A model generated the notes under the pieces. That model was not told where the DNA came from, made no database searches, and saw nothing but the letters and a program-made list of their open reading frames with translations. From Anthopleura xanthogrammica (taxonomy: Eukaryota; Cnidaria; Anthozoa; Actiniaria; Actiniidae): a stretch of DNA of 64,000 nt. This document shows positions 40,132 through 50,700 of this stretch, one piece after another. The stretch is taken from positions 16,850,457 to 16,914,456 of the forward strand of contig OZ025208.1 in the NCBI GenBank assembly GCA_964019055.1, given 5' to 3'. The position numbers were made by a program, and so were the translations under genes. The stretch's first letter is position 1. Each line of letters starts with the position of its first letter.

Positions 40132-43100
40132 TCTCCTCTCTTTGAAATGAGTGGCTAAGAGTAGCCAAAAAGAATTAGGCAAAGAAATTCAAATTATCCT
40201 ACAAGAAAAGGGAATCAAAGTTTCGTAATGCAAGTAATAGCTTCCATAGTTCCAGGTACAACCGCTTGACCATTAAGACGGCCTCACTGAGTTTTCTAAT
40301 CTAACTGATGTACAAACAGTCAAACTTTGTAAAAAAAAGTGTTAAAGAGAACGATTTGGATGTAATCCAGAGATCGCCATAGACTTACCCATGGAAGTCG
40401 TGTTCCAATGAATTTCTCGACTGGTGTAATTCAAATGCTGTTTTCCATATTGATAAAGAAAGTCTTCAAATGTGTCGACCGCCAACATTGGTTGGCCGGA
40501 GGGCTTATCACTTGTTGTGAACGACTGCAGTAAGTTGGTTGTCATTTCAGTAGCAAACTAGGCACAAGGAATGGAATTTGGTAAACTTTTTAAAATTCTT
40601 TATGTTAAAGTTTACAGTTTATCCTAAAGAACATTTGGAAAGTCAATCAAATATTGCATTATCTATATTACAAACTGCAACCCCGCTTAGTTTTGGCAAC
40701 GATAAGACTGATCCTTCTTGTAAGATTAAACTTAAGGACATGCAGTCACTAGCCAGCTTAGCAATACTTGCTCCGAACAAACAATAAGGTAGATTGTTGA
40801 TGATTGGTAAAGCAAAAATATTACCTTCGCAGACGTTGGCAAGGAACTGTCCAAGTCCTCAATTTGCTTCAAGTATTTTGTCACCTGAAAGCATTAAAAA
40901 AATACATGATAAAGCTTTACCATAAAAATTTTAATCAAGGGAGAGATTAGACACACTCTACTTTTATGTGGTACCGAGTTCAAAGATTGCTCGCCAGTTT
41001 GGAGCGTTCCCTAGAGCGGCTAAAAATAGATATTTGTTTCTGGGGTAGACATGTTTTAAAAAGCAATATCCTAGAAATGAATTTCCAGCCTAAAGCATTC
41101 TATGCATGGCACATTGTTTTGAATTACCTTTTCATGTAGAGTATCGTTTGGTGGCACTAAGTCAACAGATATTGATGGTGTGATATGAATAACCGAAGTA
41201 GCCGACATCTCTTCGGTCAACGTATTCGAGTCTGTCCTAACCGTTGCTGTTATCTCTTCTCTATTACATTTGTACAGAGTTGATGACAAGTTGAAAGCTG
41301 CTTCTGAACAAGACGCAGATGTCACCCTAAATGTATATACTGTGGAAGATGATGGCTTGGAAGATAGGCCAGGTGTAAGTAGGCTGGAAGCTGGAAGTTG
41401 GTAGGGGGTTGGTAGGGTGTTATGAGAAGTTTGAGTGGTAACGTGCACTGTCGTGGAGGAAGGAAATGATGAGTGTATTGACAATGGAATATCTTTGCTC
41501 CACGCGGTTTTAGTTATATTCTGGATTACTTTGCTGTAGCTTGCAGATGATGTGTATCCTCGATATGGATTGGAGGAAATGGACGTTGGTTTTAAAGAAG
41601 AAGTAGAATATACTGCAGGGATATTTGTACTGACAGGGGAAGTTGGTAGTGAAGTTGAAACCGGTGCCATTGCTGCATGAGACTGTTCACTGTTTGACGA
41701 AACCACGGTCGAAGATACTACATATGAAAGAAACAAGTAGGAAAAAAGTTAATCATACTCGAGTTCATTGAAATTTATCGTGTTAGGAAGTGCCGATTTC
41801 AAGACTCAAAAAATTGACATTAAAACTTTTATCTACCAAGCAGCATACTTCTTTCGTGCTTACGACCAAACAACAACTTTATCGAGCCATTAAACAACCA
41901 CAATCAAGAAAACTAACTCACACTTGATATTTATCGTGTTAGGAAGTACTGATTTCAAAAAGTTGACATTAACACTTTACCAAGCAGACATTACCAAGCT
42001 TGACATTACCAAGCAGCATACTTTTTCCGTGCTTACGTCATTTCCAGCGTGCTCTTCTACTAAACTGAGCACGAAAGGGAAAAAACTGTTTTCAATTGTT
42101 AATGGTGTCCCTAAGGAAAATACTGCACGAAAATGCTACTTCAGGGAGAAGACAAAAACTAGGGCACGATAGACCTCTTCCGAAATTTGCTTGAGTAACC
42201 ACAAGTCGAGGTTGGACTTGATAAAATACAGTAAATGTATGAACATATCAAACTTGACTTGGAGCCAATAAAAACATAATACAGATAATAACAAAAGTCT
42301 GATTACTTACCATTGTTGATCTTTTCACAAATGAATGTCAAATGACTTTTGCAGCTAACAGCACTGAGTTGGTATTTGTCGTATGGGCCTATCTGGGCAC
42401 ATAGTTTGTTAGGGTCACCTGATAACTTTGCTGCTAATGTGGGTCCAGCTTCAACACCATCCTCCCAATACCATCCACCAGTTTTATTTCTCAGTCCGAT
42501 AAAAGTATCAGAATCTTTAAAATCTATCAATACAGAATTAAAGAAATATTTTCGACCAAGGCTGGTATTACGTAATGCCGTGATAAGATGTGCACCTTTG
42601 ACTTTACAATAATTTTTTGCATCGACATATAAATGAAAAATTGAGGGATTGAAAAAACATCCGTAGGAAGTGTTCTTCCAGTCAGATGGACAACTTGTTG
42701 CCGATATCGACGTGAAACCTGTTAAACAAAAAAAATGTGATTAATATGGTGCCGGTAAAACTAGGTAGGATATCAAAGGAAAAAAAAGTGATTTAAAAAT
42801 AGAAGAACCATAACTATGATAAAACATATTTATGAAAAGAAAACGTCATTGGTTAAAATATGTTCTAGAATATAAGCTTTCGACTGTCTGTCTACAGCCT
42901 TTAAGTAACGAAGGATAAAAGATGATTGCTCCCGCCTTCAGCGGTCGATTGCCTCGATGATTGCCCATTTCATTCTGGCTATAATGCGGCTCTGCATCTG
43001 TCTCAGGTTTTCAATAATTTGTGATTCAAATGCTTTTTTGTTAAATTAGTTTTTGGATTTTACGAATTTTTCATGCCGGATATGAATTTCTCATGCCTCA

Positions 43101-44994
43101 AAACGATTTTAAAGTGTTAAAAGCCTGTGGGCGCTCGGGGGCTTCACCCACTGAACCCCTACCAGGGCTCTACCCTGGACCCACTGTAACACTCAGCGCC
43201 TTTCAGAACCCTGCTTGAATTACCTCATTGCTTCCTACTGCTCTGAATCGAACATAATCGTTTGGTAAAAGGCTTTCGCATTTTCAGTTCTATATATCTA
43301 TGGCGGTTTTAACATATTAGTTCGATAAAATTGTTTTTGCCAAAATTAGTGTACTTGGCAATGATTGGCAATTCCACCCTCCAAGGCGATAAATAATAAC
43401 CGGTCCCTTATCAGTAGAGAAATTTTGAGCTTAAAGTTTGCTGTTTAAATTCAGTAAATAATGCGACCTTAATTTGGAAGGAGGGGTTAATCATCCTTGC
43501 TTGCAGCTGAAGAGCTGAATTACGAAGGACGCAGCTCAACGTGGTCGAGTCGAAGGCATACGAAGGCGCCTCGGGCAGCCGTCATACGACTCATGTCTCT
43601 GAATTTCCTTGTAATATTGCTTTCTTTCTTTCGCAACTAACGGTCGTTTTCAAAATGATACAAAGGTTTAATTTGATTTCAAGAGCAAGTGAATTGGAAT
43701 AGAAAACTATGCCCCTCATTCAGCAAAGAAGATTGAAGCCGTTGTCTTATTTCATGGAATTCAAAACAATTCTGTGAAAATTTATAGGTCAGTGCAAATA
43801 AGTTGCAGAAGATTTCGCTTCTCTCAACCCAAATCAATTAGCCATGCCAGCTGTCAGGTGAGTAAATATTTTGTTCGTGGCCCAATATTTCGCAGTTCCA
43901 GGTTTTCGGAAAGATAAACAATAGCTTTGACTGGGCGGAAAAAGAAAGAAAGAAAGAAAGAAAAAAAAGGAAAGAAAAAAAAGGAAAGAAAAAAAGGAAA
44001 GAAAAAAAGGAAAGAAAGAAAGAAAGAAAGAAAGAAAGAAAAAGGATAAAAGAAGATAATTCATCCCTGGAAAGATTGACCAAATATCTTTTTAGAAATA
44101 GCATATTTGGTTGGTGGAAAATATTTGGCTTTGACAAGACTATAGGAAGTACTTGATAATTTTTGCTGTGACATGCAGCAATGCATTGCGTGTCTAGATT
44201 CCAAAACACCTGGCTCGTACCTACCAAACATGACACGAGTGAAAAACGCACTGCGCATGCTCGGAAGTTCGGCAGAAAATTCATAGACGAGTCGTGTTTA
44301 CGAAGAAAAAAATATGAGATTTACATGTCTTGTATTATGCTAATTTCTCTCGTATTATTTGACCAGGGAAAGAAAACAACTAAAGTGATATGTCAGGAAA
44401 AAATAAGCACTAAGTTTCCACAAACAGCCTTAAATTTAGAGAATTACTAAACGCCGGTAAATCTCCAATGAACTTCCGAGCATGCGCAGTGCGTTTTTAA
44501 CTCGAGTCACCAAACATGGGATCGTTTTCTGTGACAACTCTAGTGCTGCAAAAAAAAATCCGAACTGTTATAACTCTGTGTACACGAGTAAATAAATTTT
44601 GTAAACCGATGCGACACTTTTTTTGATGTTCCATGACAACCTATGCTCACAAACGTCGCGTCGGAAAACGCCTTTTGCTTGCTTTTAAGCTTAAAAGGAC
44701 GGGGGGAAAACAGAAGAAAGAAAAGATCATCCTAATGCTCTTTCGCTTAAGCTTTGTAATCACAAACTAGATGAATCAGTTAAGTTCAGGGCATGAGGGA
44801 AGAGAGTTGTGCAAGAGAGTGCTTCTGTCGCCTTGTCTTTAGGGCAAAAAAAATGAAGGGCTCACAAACAAAAACAAAAATATAAAAAATTATGAGGAAG
44901 AAGAAGAAGAAAAGGAAAAGAAGAAGAAAAACAAAGAGTTTTCCCTACCTTTAACGACGAGAAAACCCAAGAAAAGAGCTTCATTTGGCTTCAT
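32431..44994 (-). CDS. Adhesion GPCR with C-type lectin domain (gene A), complete, 19 coding exons
   Basis: Predicted cell-surface receptor of 894 residues, spliced by hand; the coding length is divisible by three and every intron is GT..AG. Exons 5' to 3': 44994-44949, 42718-42311, 41717-41128, 40884-40825, 40557-40389, 39769-39668, 39077-39017, 38940-38838, 38748-38684, 38254-38122, 37241-37138, 36770-36668, 35945-35795, 35407-35323, 34990-34924, 34800-34712, 34213-34087, 32990-32949, 32610-32431. Residues 1-16 are a short hydrophobic leader. About 24-150 form a C-type lectin domain with six expected cysteines but no EPN/QPD or WND motif, so classical calcium-dependent sugar binding is doubtful. 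Residues 152-348 are a Ser/Thr/Pro-rich stalk and 349-565 a GAIN domain. The GPS ends CSCNHLT, with predicted cleavage L565/T566. Seven helices follow, with the family signatures CWMLVEGIQLY (TM3), LLGITW (TM6) and YIFTILNS (TM7), then a 59-residue tail. The ligand is unknown. Recognised by family features only; no ortholog was assigned. Confidence 0.92.
32669..32852. mobile_element. MITE family 3 copy in intron 18 of gene A
   Basis: Ends resemble CTTGGGCGTAACGTTTTCC and its complement, followed by an inner CAGACCACRTGTC/GACACGTGGTCTG inverted repeat. The interior has TTTGAGTTGTACCC and GCAACCGTTA shared with the copy at 48865-49036. Confidence 0.65.
33418..33650. repeat. tRNA-derived (SINE-like) remnants in intron 17 of gene A
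   Basis: The minus strand shows B-box-like GGTTCGAACC near 33455 and GGGTCCAAACC near 33630, each preceded by a tRNA-like half. Similar single boxes occur near 14725 and 56900. No cloverleaf is intact. Confidence 0.35.
33675..33997. mobile_element. MITE family 2, copy 1, in intron 17 of gene A
   Basis: About 323 bp with long imperfect terminal inverted repeats (TTACAGTCAAAACGGCTCAA and TTGAGCCGTTTTGACTGTAA), followed inward by CCCCCTAG and GAATAATAAA motifs. No ORF. A second copy is at 62757-63081. Confidence 0.8.
34395..34475. repeat. Dispersed repeat with GGAAAAC...AAACCCTCGAA core (one of several)
   Basis: In intron 16 of gene A. Related stretches with GGAGAA, AAACCCCTTG or AAACCCTCGAA and AAGGG occur near 3632, 5460, 9515, 14095, 20905 and 56610, mostly followed by CAACAAACTC-like sequence. 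An old family with no visible ends. Confidence 0.5.
35152..35185. repeat. Poly-C/(CA)n in intron 14 of gene A
   Basis: About 19 C then about eight CA dinucleotides in the 332-base intron between the TM4 and TM5 exons. Confidence 0.9.
35575..35785. repeat. (CCTT)/(CCAT)n in intron 13 of gene A
   Basis: Mixed TTCC and ATCC tetranucleotides that end about ten bases before the TM3 exon donor (35794). Confidence 0.9.
37413..37830. repeat. (ATC)n microsatellite in intron 10 of gene A
   Basis: About 400 bases of ATC with ATT and AAC variants between the GPS exon and the TM1 exon. Poly-Ser, poly-His and poly-Met frames over it are artefacts. Confidence 0.95.
38337..38412. repeat. (AAT)n microsatellite in intron 9 of gene A
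   Basis: About 25 AAT units with one AGT, between the two GPS-coding exons. Confidence 0.95.
39192..39562. repeat. (GTT/GCT)n microsatellite in intron 6 of gene A
   Basis: About 370 bases of interspersed TGT and TGC triplets with rare TTA variants. It occupies most of the intron between the exons at 39668 and 39077. Poly-Leu and Ala/Val frames are artefacts. Confidence 0.95.
39904..39960. repeat. (GT)n microsatellite in intron 5 of gene A
   Basis: About 28 GT units. CCATGTTGG at 39853 and CCAACATGG at 39964 flank it as an inverted pair. Confidence 0.95.
40071..40127. repeat. (CT)n microsatellite in intron 5 of gene A
   Basis: About 28 CT units, followed by a few CA and CT units. Confidence 0.95.
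43128..43205. repeat. GC-rich palindromic repeat in intron 1 of gene A
   Basis: GGGGGCTTCACCCACTGAACC and CCAGGGCTCTACCCTGG form two short stem-loops, a type of dispersed GC-rich palindrome. Function unknown. Confidence 0.5.
43941..44043. repeat. (AAAG)n microsatellite in intron 1 of gene A
   Basis: AAAG units with longer A runs; purine-only over about 100 bases. Confidence 0.95.
44231..44509. mobile_element. 279-bp inverted-repeat element in intron 1 of gene A
   Basis: 40-base arms 44231-44270 and 44470-44509 with only a few mismatches; the core is CGCACTGCGCATGCTCGGAA. No coding capacity is seen between the arms. Confidence 0.65.
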
Positions 44995-45028
44995 CTTCAA
45001 GAAGGAGTTGCAGCAGCTTATTCTTCAT
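44981..45028 (-). promoter_or_regulatory. Overlapping short upstream ORF at the gene A start
   Basis: A 15-codon reading frame (MKNKLLQLLLEDEAK, then stop) starts 34 bases upstream of the gene A ATG and ends inside exon 1 in a different frame. If the transcript starts upstream of 45028, this uORF could reduce initiation at the receptor start. The transcript 5' end is not visible in sequence. Confidence 0.3.
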
Positions 45029-47761
45029 CCACCAGATAAAAAACTGAGAATTGGTGACAGCTTACAGGTCTAACATCCAATTTTCCATCCCACCTGGTCC
45101 CTTTCAACCGAGGGTTATTTATTCTCAGATGATTGACAAGGTTTCATGGCAGTTCTTGAAATACTAATCAATTTCATTTGAATTGCAAAAAACAATTAAT
45201 AACTCAGTTCAGTCACAATAACTCACCAAGTTCAAAAGCAGTTTACAGCCACTAGGAGAGTTTTTAAGGGTACTCTTTAAACCTTTGTGTATTATTTTCA
45301 CTTTTAGAGACCTTAATCACGTAGGGCCGTGTTACTGTGTTTAAAGCCCACACACATTGGCTTTTAAAAGAATAGCAGTAGCCACAGGAGAACAGAAATA
45401 TTATTGAATACTTTCTCACACGTCCCTGACAATAATGTGCCTAATAATCAATATGAAAAACTTGATATCTCCTTTTTTCCCCAAGTCGATTGTTTTCTCT
45501 ATTTACTTTACATTATTGACTTTTTCTAATGGAAAGAAATTATTGTCGCCTTTCTTTTGCAATGTTCGGTAATTTCGCTGGTCGATTATATTGTGCACAT
45601 TGTACGATGAAAATAGATATTCTTTCTATAGATTTTAAAGAATAAAGTCTTCTGTTTAGGCGTTCATGATCAGTAGCACGGGCTTTAGGCTCATACTGAA
45701 ATCGATATAACTTTACGTCTCATTTATATAAGTGACACAAGAGAAGTCTTAAAACAAAACATTTAAGAAAATACAATGCCAATTCACATATTCAGTTTCA
45801 CATGTCATTCTCTTGAGTATCATTTCTTTTACCTGAAAAAAATATATTAATGTGGATGAAACTGGACCAAGGAACTCTGAATATCATCAAGGAAATGACA
45901 CGTTGTCTAATATTGGAATTGGCACTAAGTAGTACATCAGTTTCTTAATATATGAGAAACACTATAAAAGCCGAAATGTCAACAATTTAAACAAACATAT
46001 TCATGCATTGTTTTTTTTTATATTTTTTTTCCGTGTTATTTTACTCTTTTTTTCTTTCCTTGCTTGTTTTAAAATTCATTTTTCTTAATCTTTCCTTTTT
46101 TATTCGTATTTTGCTTAACTCTTTAGAAAGCTTTATGTCTTTAGAGAAATATCGAAAAGAAAATTCAATAATGGATTGGTGCAAAAATAAGACTGTCACT
46201 TCAGCAAAGGCCGCCTGCTGTTTTTCTTCGGCTCGATGGATTTGACGAATAATATACCACCTGTCATGTCTGAAACTAAAATCGGTTATCCCCCTTTTTG
46301 TTTGAAAATTTTACTTATTTTATGGTATACACCCAACGATAACCTTCACCAATATAATATAATCACGTACTGAGTATATTGGTGACGGTTATTACTTATT
46401 TTATGTTCTCTGGGGAGGGGTGGGCTGTGCTGCTAATGCTCTGCCCGCGTAGGGTCGCTCCTCGGGTCCGCAGTCCTGTGAGTTGAGTTCCTTATGGTTC
46501 TTTCTTGGCTTTGAGGTTTTTTCTTCCAGTTCTCTGGCTTTCCTTTCTCTGATAAAAAATAACCTTTCCTCTCGAGTGCGCCTTTTAAGATGTTAAAACA
46601 CCTACGAACTTCACCACTTAAGGTCATAAATGAAATTTTCACAGAGAATTTAGAGACGACGACGTTGTTTGAACGTTTGGAAGGCCCGTTTAAGGCAGTT
46701 TATTAGGTGCACTTCTTGGTCAACCTATTGACTGCATGTATAGTAAGGAAGGTGGATGATTGGTTAAACGACAAACTAAATGAACGCTTAACTACACGAT
46801 TGTCACGTGGTCATTAATATAACCTAATCTACGCGAGCACCTTACAAAAACAAGTTCACGATTAAAGCTAAGTGGATCTGGAGATGTTGAAGAGAAAATT
46901 GGTTACTTGTACAAGTTATTTATTCATTTTTTTTCTTTTCCATTTCCGAGATGAATTCTTTATAATACAGTTATTCTTACTATGTTAAGAGAGTGGACTT
47001 TGAACATTTATTTTATCTTGCAAACTCGAATTCTATGCCTAGATCAGAAAATTATCAATTAAGTCTTCATTGTAAATATTGGGGTCGTCAACGGTTTTGG
47101 GTTAATTTTCATATGTTAGCATAGACAGCTGTCATTTGTTCTAAATACTCGCATGGCAGGAGAAAAGAATTAATTTAATTTAGCACGGAGTCTCGTACTG
47201 AAACCTTTGTTTGTGACAAACGAAGCATATCTCGAAAGTGGGCTTTTCTAATCCCGGGTCTGTGAGTTAGCATAGCATTACGTAATTATGGTTTTTATTT
47301 AATCTTTTATTGTAAAATATGTGTTCTGTAATAAACCATTCTGCTCCTTCTTAATCATTCTAATTATTTACAATTATGTTACTAAAAAAGACTGATTGAT
47401 TGATTGATTGGTTGCCCAGTGAAGAGTGTTTTTCCCGTCACTTCGATGGATACGACTATGATTTATGATAAATATAGCGCCTTCTCTATGTGTCAGTAGT
47501 AGACGCTCTGTGATGATGAGAGATAGTTTGTATGCAGTTGCAGACACCGAGAATGGTCACTACCAGGGTTTCTTTACCCGACACCCTCAGTGGGTCTTTT
47601 TTGTCCCTCTGATATTGGTTAGCGATGATGAAGTGTGGAAAGACGGAATCGAAAGTATTCATTGGTTATTATCCTCGCCGCTTCTCAATTATCTATATTA
47701 GCGCAGAGTTGGTTTTCAATCGATTTGTGCTACTACGATTTACAATTTATATCTGCACGGG
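45029..47761. other. Intergenic region between gene A (upstream) and gene B (3' end)
   Basis: 2.7 kb that should hold the gene A promoter and gene B 3' UTR. There is an imperfect inverted pair around 46330-46395 (AACGATAACCTTCACCAATAT and ATATTGGTGACGGTTATT). No TATA box or other promoter element can be assigned with confidence. Confidence 0.5.
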
Positions 47762-50700
47762 CTAATCTTTCTTTGTTTCTTGAAAATCCGCGTGATCAAA
47801 GTCTGATAGCGTGATATTCTCTCGTGGTGTTTGCAGCGTCTTTCCTTGTTTGCATGTCCTTTTCGTCTGCTTTGGATTGGGTTTCTTTGGATGGTACGGA
47901 CCGTCAGATGAGGATTGCTTGAGTCGATTTTCGTCGAACACTTCGATTCGACGCCGTAGTCTCCCCTGGATCTAACGACACGTAATAAACGTATCTTGAG
48001 TATGCCTCCATAAAAACACAACCGCCATCACAAACACATTATTTTAGGGTGCTTTGCGGTCATTAAAATAGAATGTCGGCATTTTTAATTGGTTTTCAGA
48101 GAATTGTATTTTGAGTCCGATTATTTCCAAATAGACATTTTCGGCTTGGACGTAACGTTTCCCATTTTTAGACCACGTGTCATTCTATTGAGAACTGATA
48201 AGATTCTTTGTTTGAGTTGTGTCCATATTCAACGTAGATACTTCATATATGGTACATCATAGTGGCACACATCTTTCTAGGGAAATGACACGTGATTGAC
48301 TGAAATGAAAACATTACGACCAAGTCGGAAAGGTCTTTGGATAAAGCTGCATCTACACGAGCAATTTTTCCTTGACAAGTATCTTTGACAATTTTCATTG
48401 CTCGCTTAGACGAATAGCAAGTTTTCCTTGACATTTTTTATTGGCAAGGTTTTCTTGCTCGTGTAGATGATGAACAAGTTTTCTTTGACAAGTTTCGATC
48501 AGTGAAGTAACAGGCTGGGAACTAATCTCATTAATATTCCTTGCCACATTTTCCTTGTTGTCCGTCTACACGAGCAAATTTCATCCTTGATAATTTTTCC
48601 TTGTCAAGGAAAAGCCAGCATGCCAGCTTTTCCTTGTCAAGGAAAAATTGATCATTTTACTACATCTACACAAGCAATTTTTTTTTGTCAAAAAAACTTG
48701 TCAAAGAATAATTGCTCGTGTAGATGCAGCTTAAGCATTTAGTCCCTATTACTTATTAATAACATCACCAAACTGTGAAAATGAATCGTTAATTTGGATA
48801 ATGTTGTTATAATTTATTAATCTATTGTTAATTATTTTGGAAGATGATATAATAAACCTCTTTACCTTGGGCATAATATTTCCCATTTCACACCATATGT
48901 GATTATCATGCGAATAAGATGCTTTCTTTGAGTTGTACCCATATTCATGTATTGCCTCATACGCAACCGTTAGACAAAGAAATAATACTCTAGGGAATGA
49001 CACGTGGCCTGAAATGAGAAAACATTACACCCAAGCTAAAAAGGTATATTACCTATTAGGATAAAAACACGCTAATTTCCATAATGGCTGATATGAAATA
49101 TATATAGTTTAAAATCTCACCTCAGAGTTTCGCAGACAATGAAAAATAAAAATGAAAACTCCCTGAAATGTAAGTCAAAGAAAAAACAATCAAGCTCCAA
49201 AGAGACGTGGATAAAAAGACCTACACACAATACTGACCTGGAAGGAGTTTAGGATAGTAAAGATATACAAGCCAACAATACCAGCTCCCAAGATGCACAG
49301 CAAACCTACTACCCACGTGATACCAAGTAGGGGAGCCAGGATGACCAGTGCTCTGATACTCGATCTTAAGAATATAAAGAACATAGTTTAGCGTCTTTAC
49401 ATTGATGAAATTCGTAAATTAAGTTTGAATGCAAGTTTATTAGTAGCACCTTAGCATTGTGGTATGTTCTGGGGTCACATTTTGGTTATTGTTGATTGTG
49501 TTTATCTCCTTGACAACCATAACTAAAATCACGTGGTTACTCTAAAGAGAGAAGGTCAAAAGATTGGAAAACAAACTTATAGGTTGTTAATGAATCAAGT
49601 CATTTGAAAATGTTGTATGCTTTTATATCTGAATATCTGAATATATAAAGAATTATGAGACACTTGCGACAAACGTCTACGCATGCGTGCATTTCAGCGC
49701 GTTTTCTTAGAATCCAAGAGCGTTTTAGTGAGAAAATAAAATAAACGTTTTCTACGAACTTCGTGAGAATACTTTTATAAGACCAATATGCGATATAAAT
49801 GAAAAAAAAATCTTAGGCAAGTTTGAAGCGCAAATTTCATATTTTACAATAACACGATGAATGGCCTTTTTTCTTAGCTAATTTGCATATACGGACTTTG
49901 AGCATGCGTAGAAGTTTCTCACTCGTGCTGAGCTACGCTGATAGTGAAAAGCTCCAAATCAGGCGATTTGAAATACAGCGTCGGATGTACGATAAAGTTT
50001 TACGTCATGTTGCCACAACGAGGCTAGGTAAAGGCCAGATTATATCTATGTGTTTTTCAGTGCGGACACGCCAACCATGTACACTTCAAGGTTTTTTTGA
50101 CATTTTTCATAACTAACCAATCAGCACTCTCCATAGAAACAGGGATCAAACATTTTTTAGGCGTCATCCAATCACAACAAACGACATAATTTATGTGTTT
50201 AGCAGTTCATAAGTTCATATGAGAAAGTTAAAAATAAACTTCTAAATATTTTCCATTGTTTGTTGTGATTGGATTGCGCCTAAAAAATGTTCGATTCCTT
50301 TGTTTTGAATGAAAGCGCGGATTGGATAGTTATGAAAAAATGTCAAAAAAAACCTCGACGCGTTCATGGTTCGAGTGTCCGCACTGTAATTCAACATGAT
50401 TATACACGTGTTTTGAAAAAATCGCCAAAAAAATGTTTTAGATAGGAAGCATACCAGTATCAAGAGAAGCACCGGGGCAATAAACGTCCATATGAGCTTA
50501 TTTTCCACTGACAACCAGCAGCTGGAGATAGGAAACAAAACAAAAGCAAAAACAAAAAAAGTGGAATATTTATTTCATGCGATTGATTCGATATGGACAT
50601 TATAAAAGATACGTACAATTCATCATTGACAAAGCTTGGCAGTCCACCAGGACCATTGCCTGCGATGCTCAATGAAACTGTTATCAGAATCAATGGCAAA

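Noticed and set aside
47740..48021. 93-codon basic frame on the minus strand
   Set aside because: Overlaps the gene B tail exon in the wrong frame; the spliced frame (47971-47762) continues the receptor and matches gene C.
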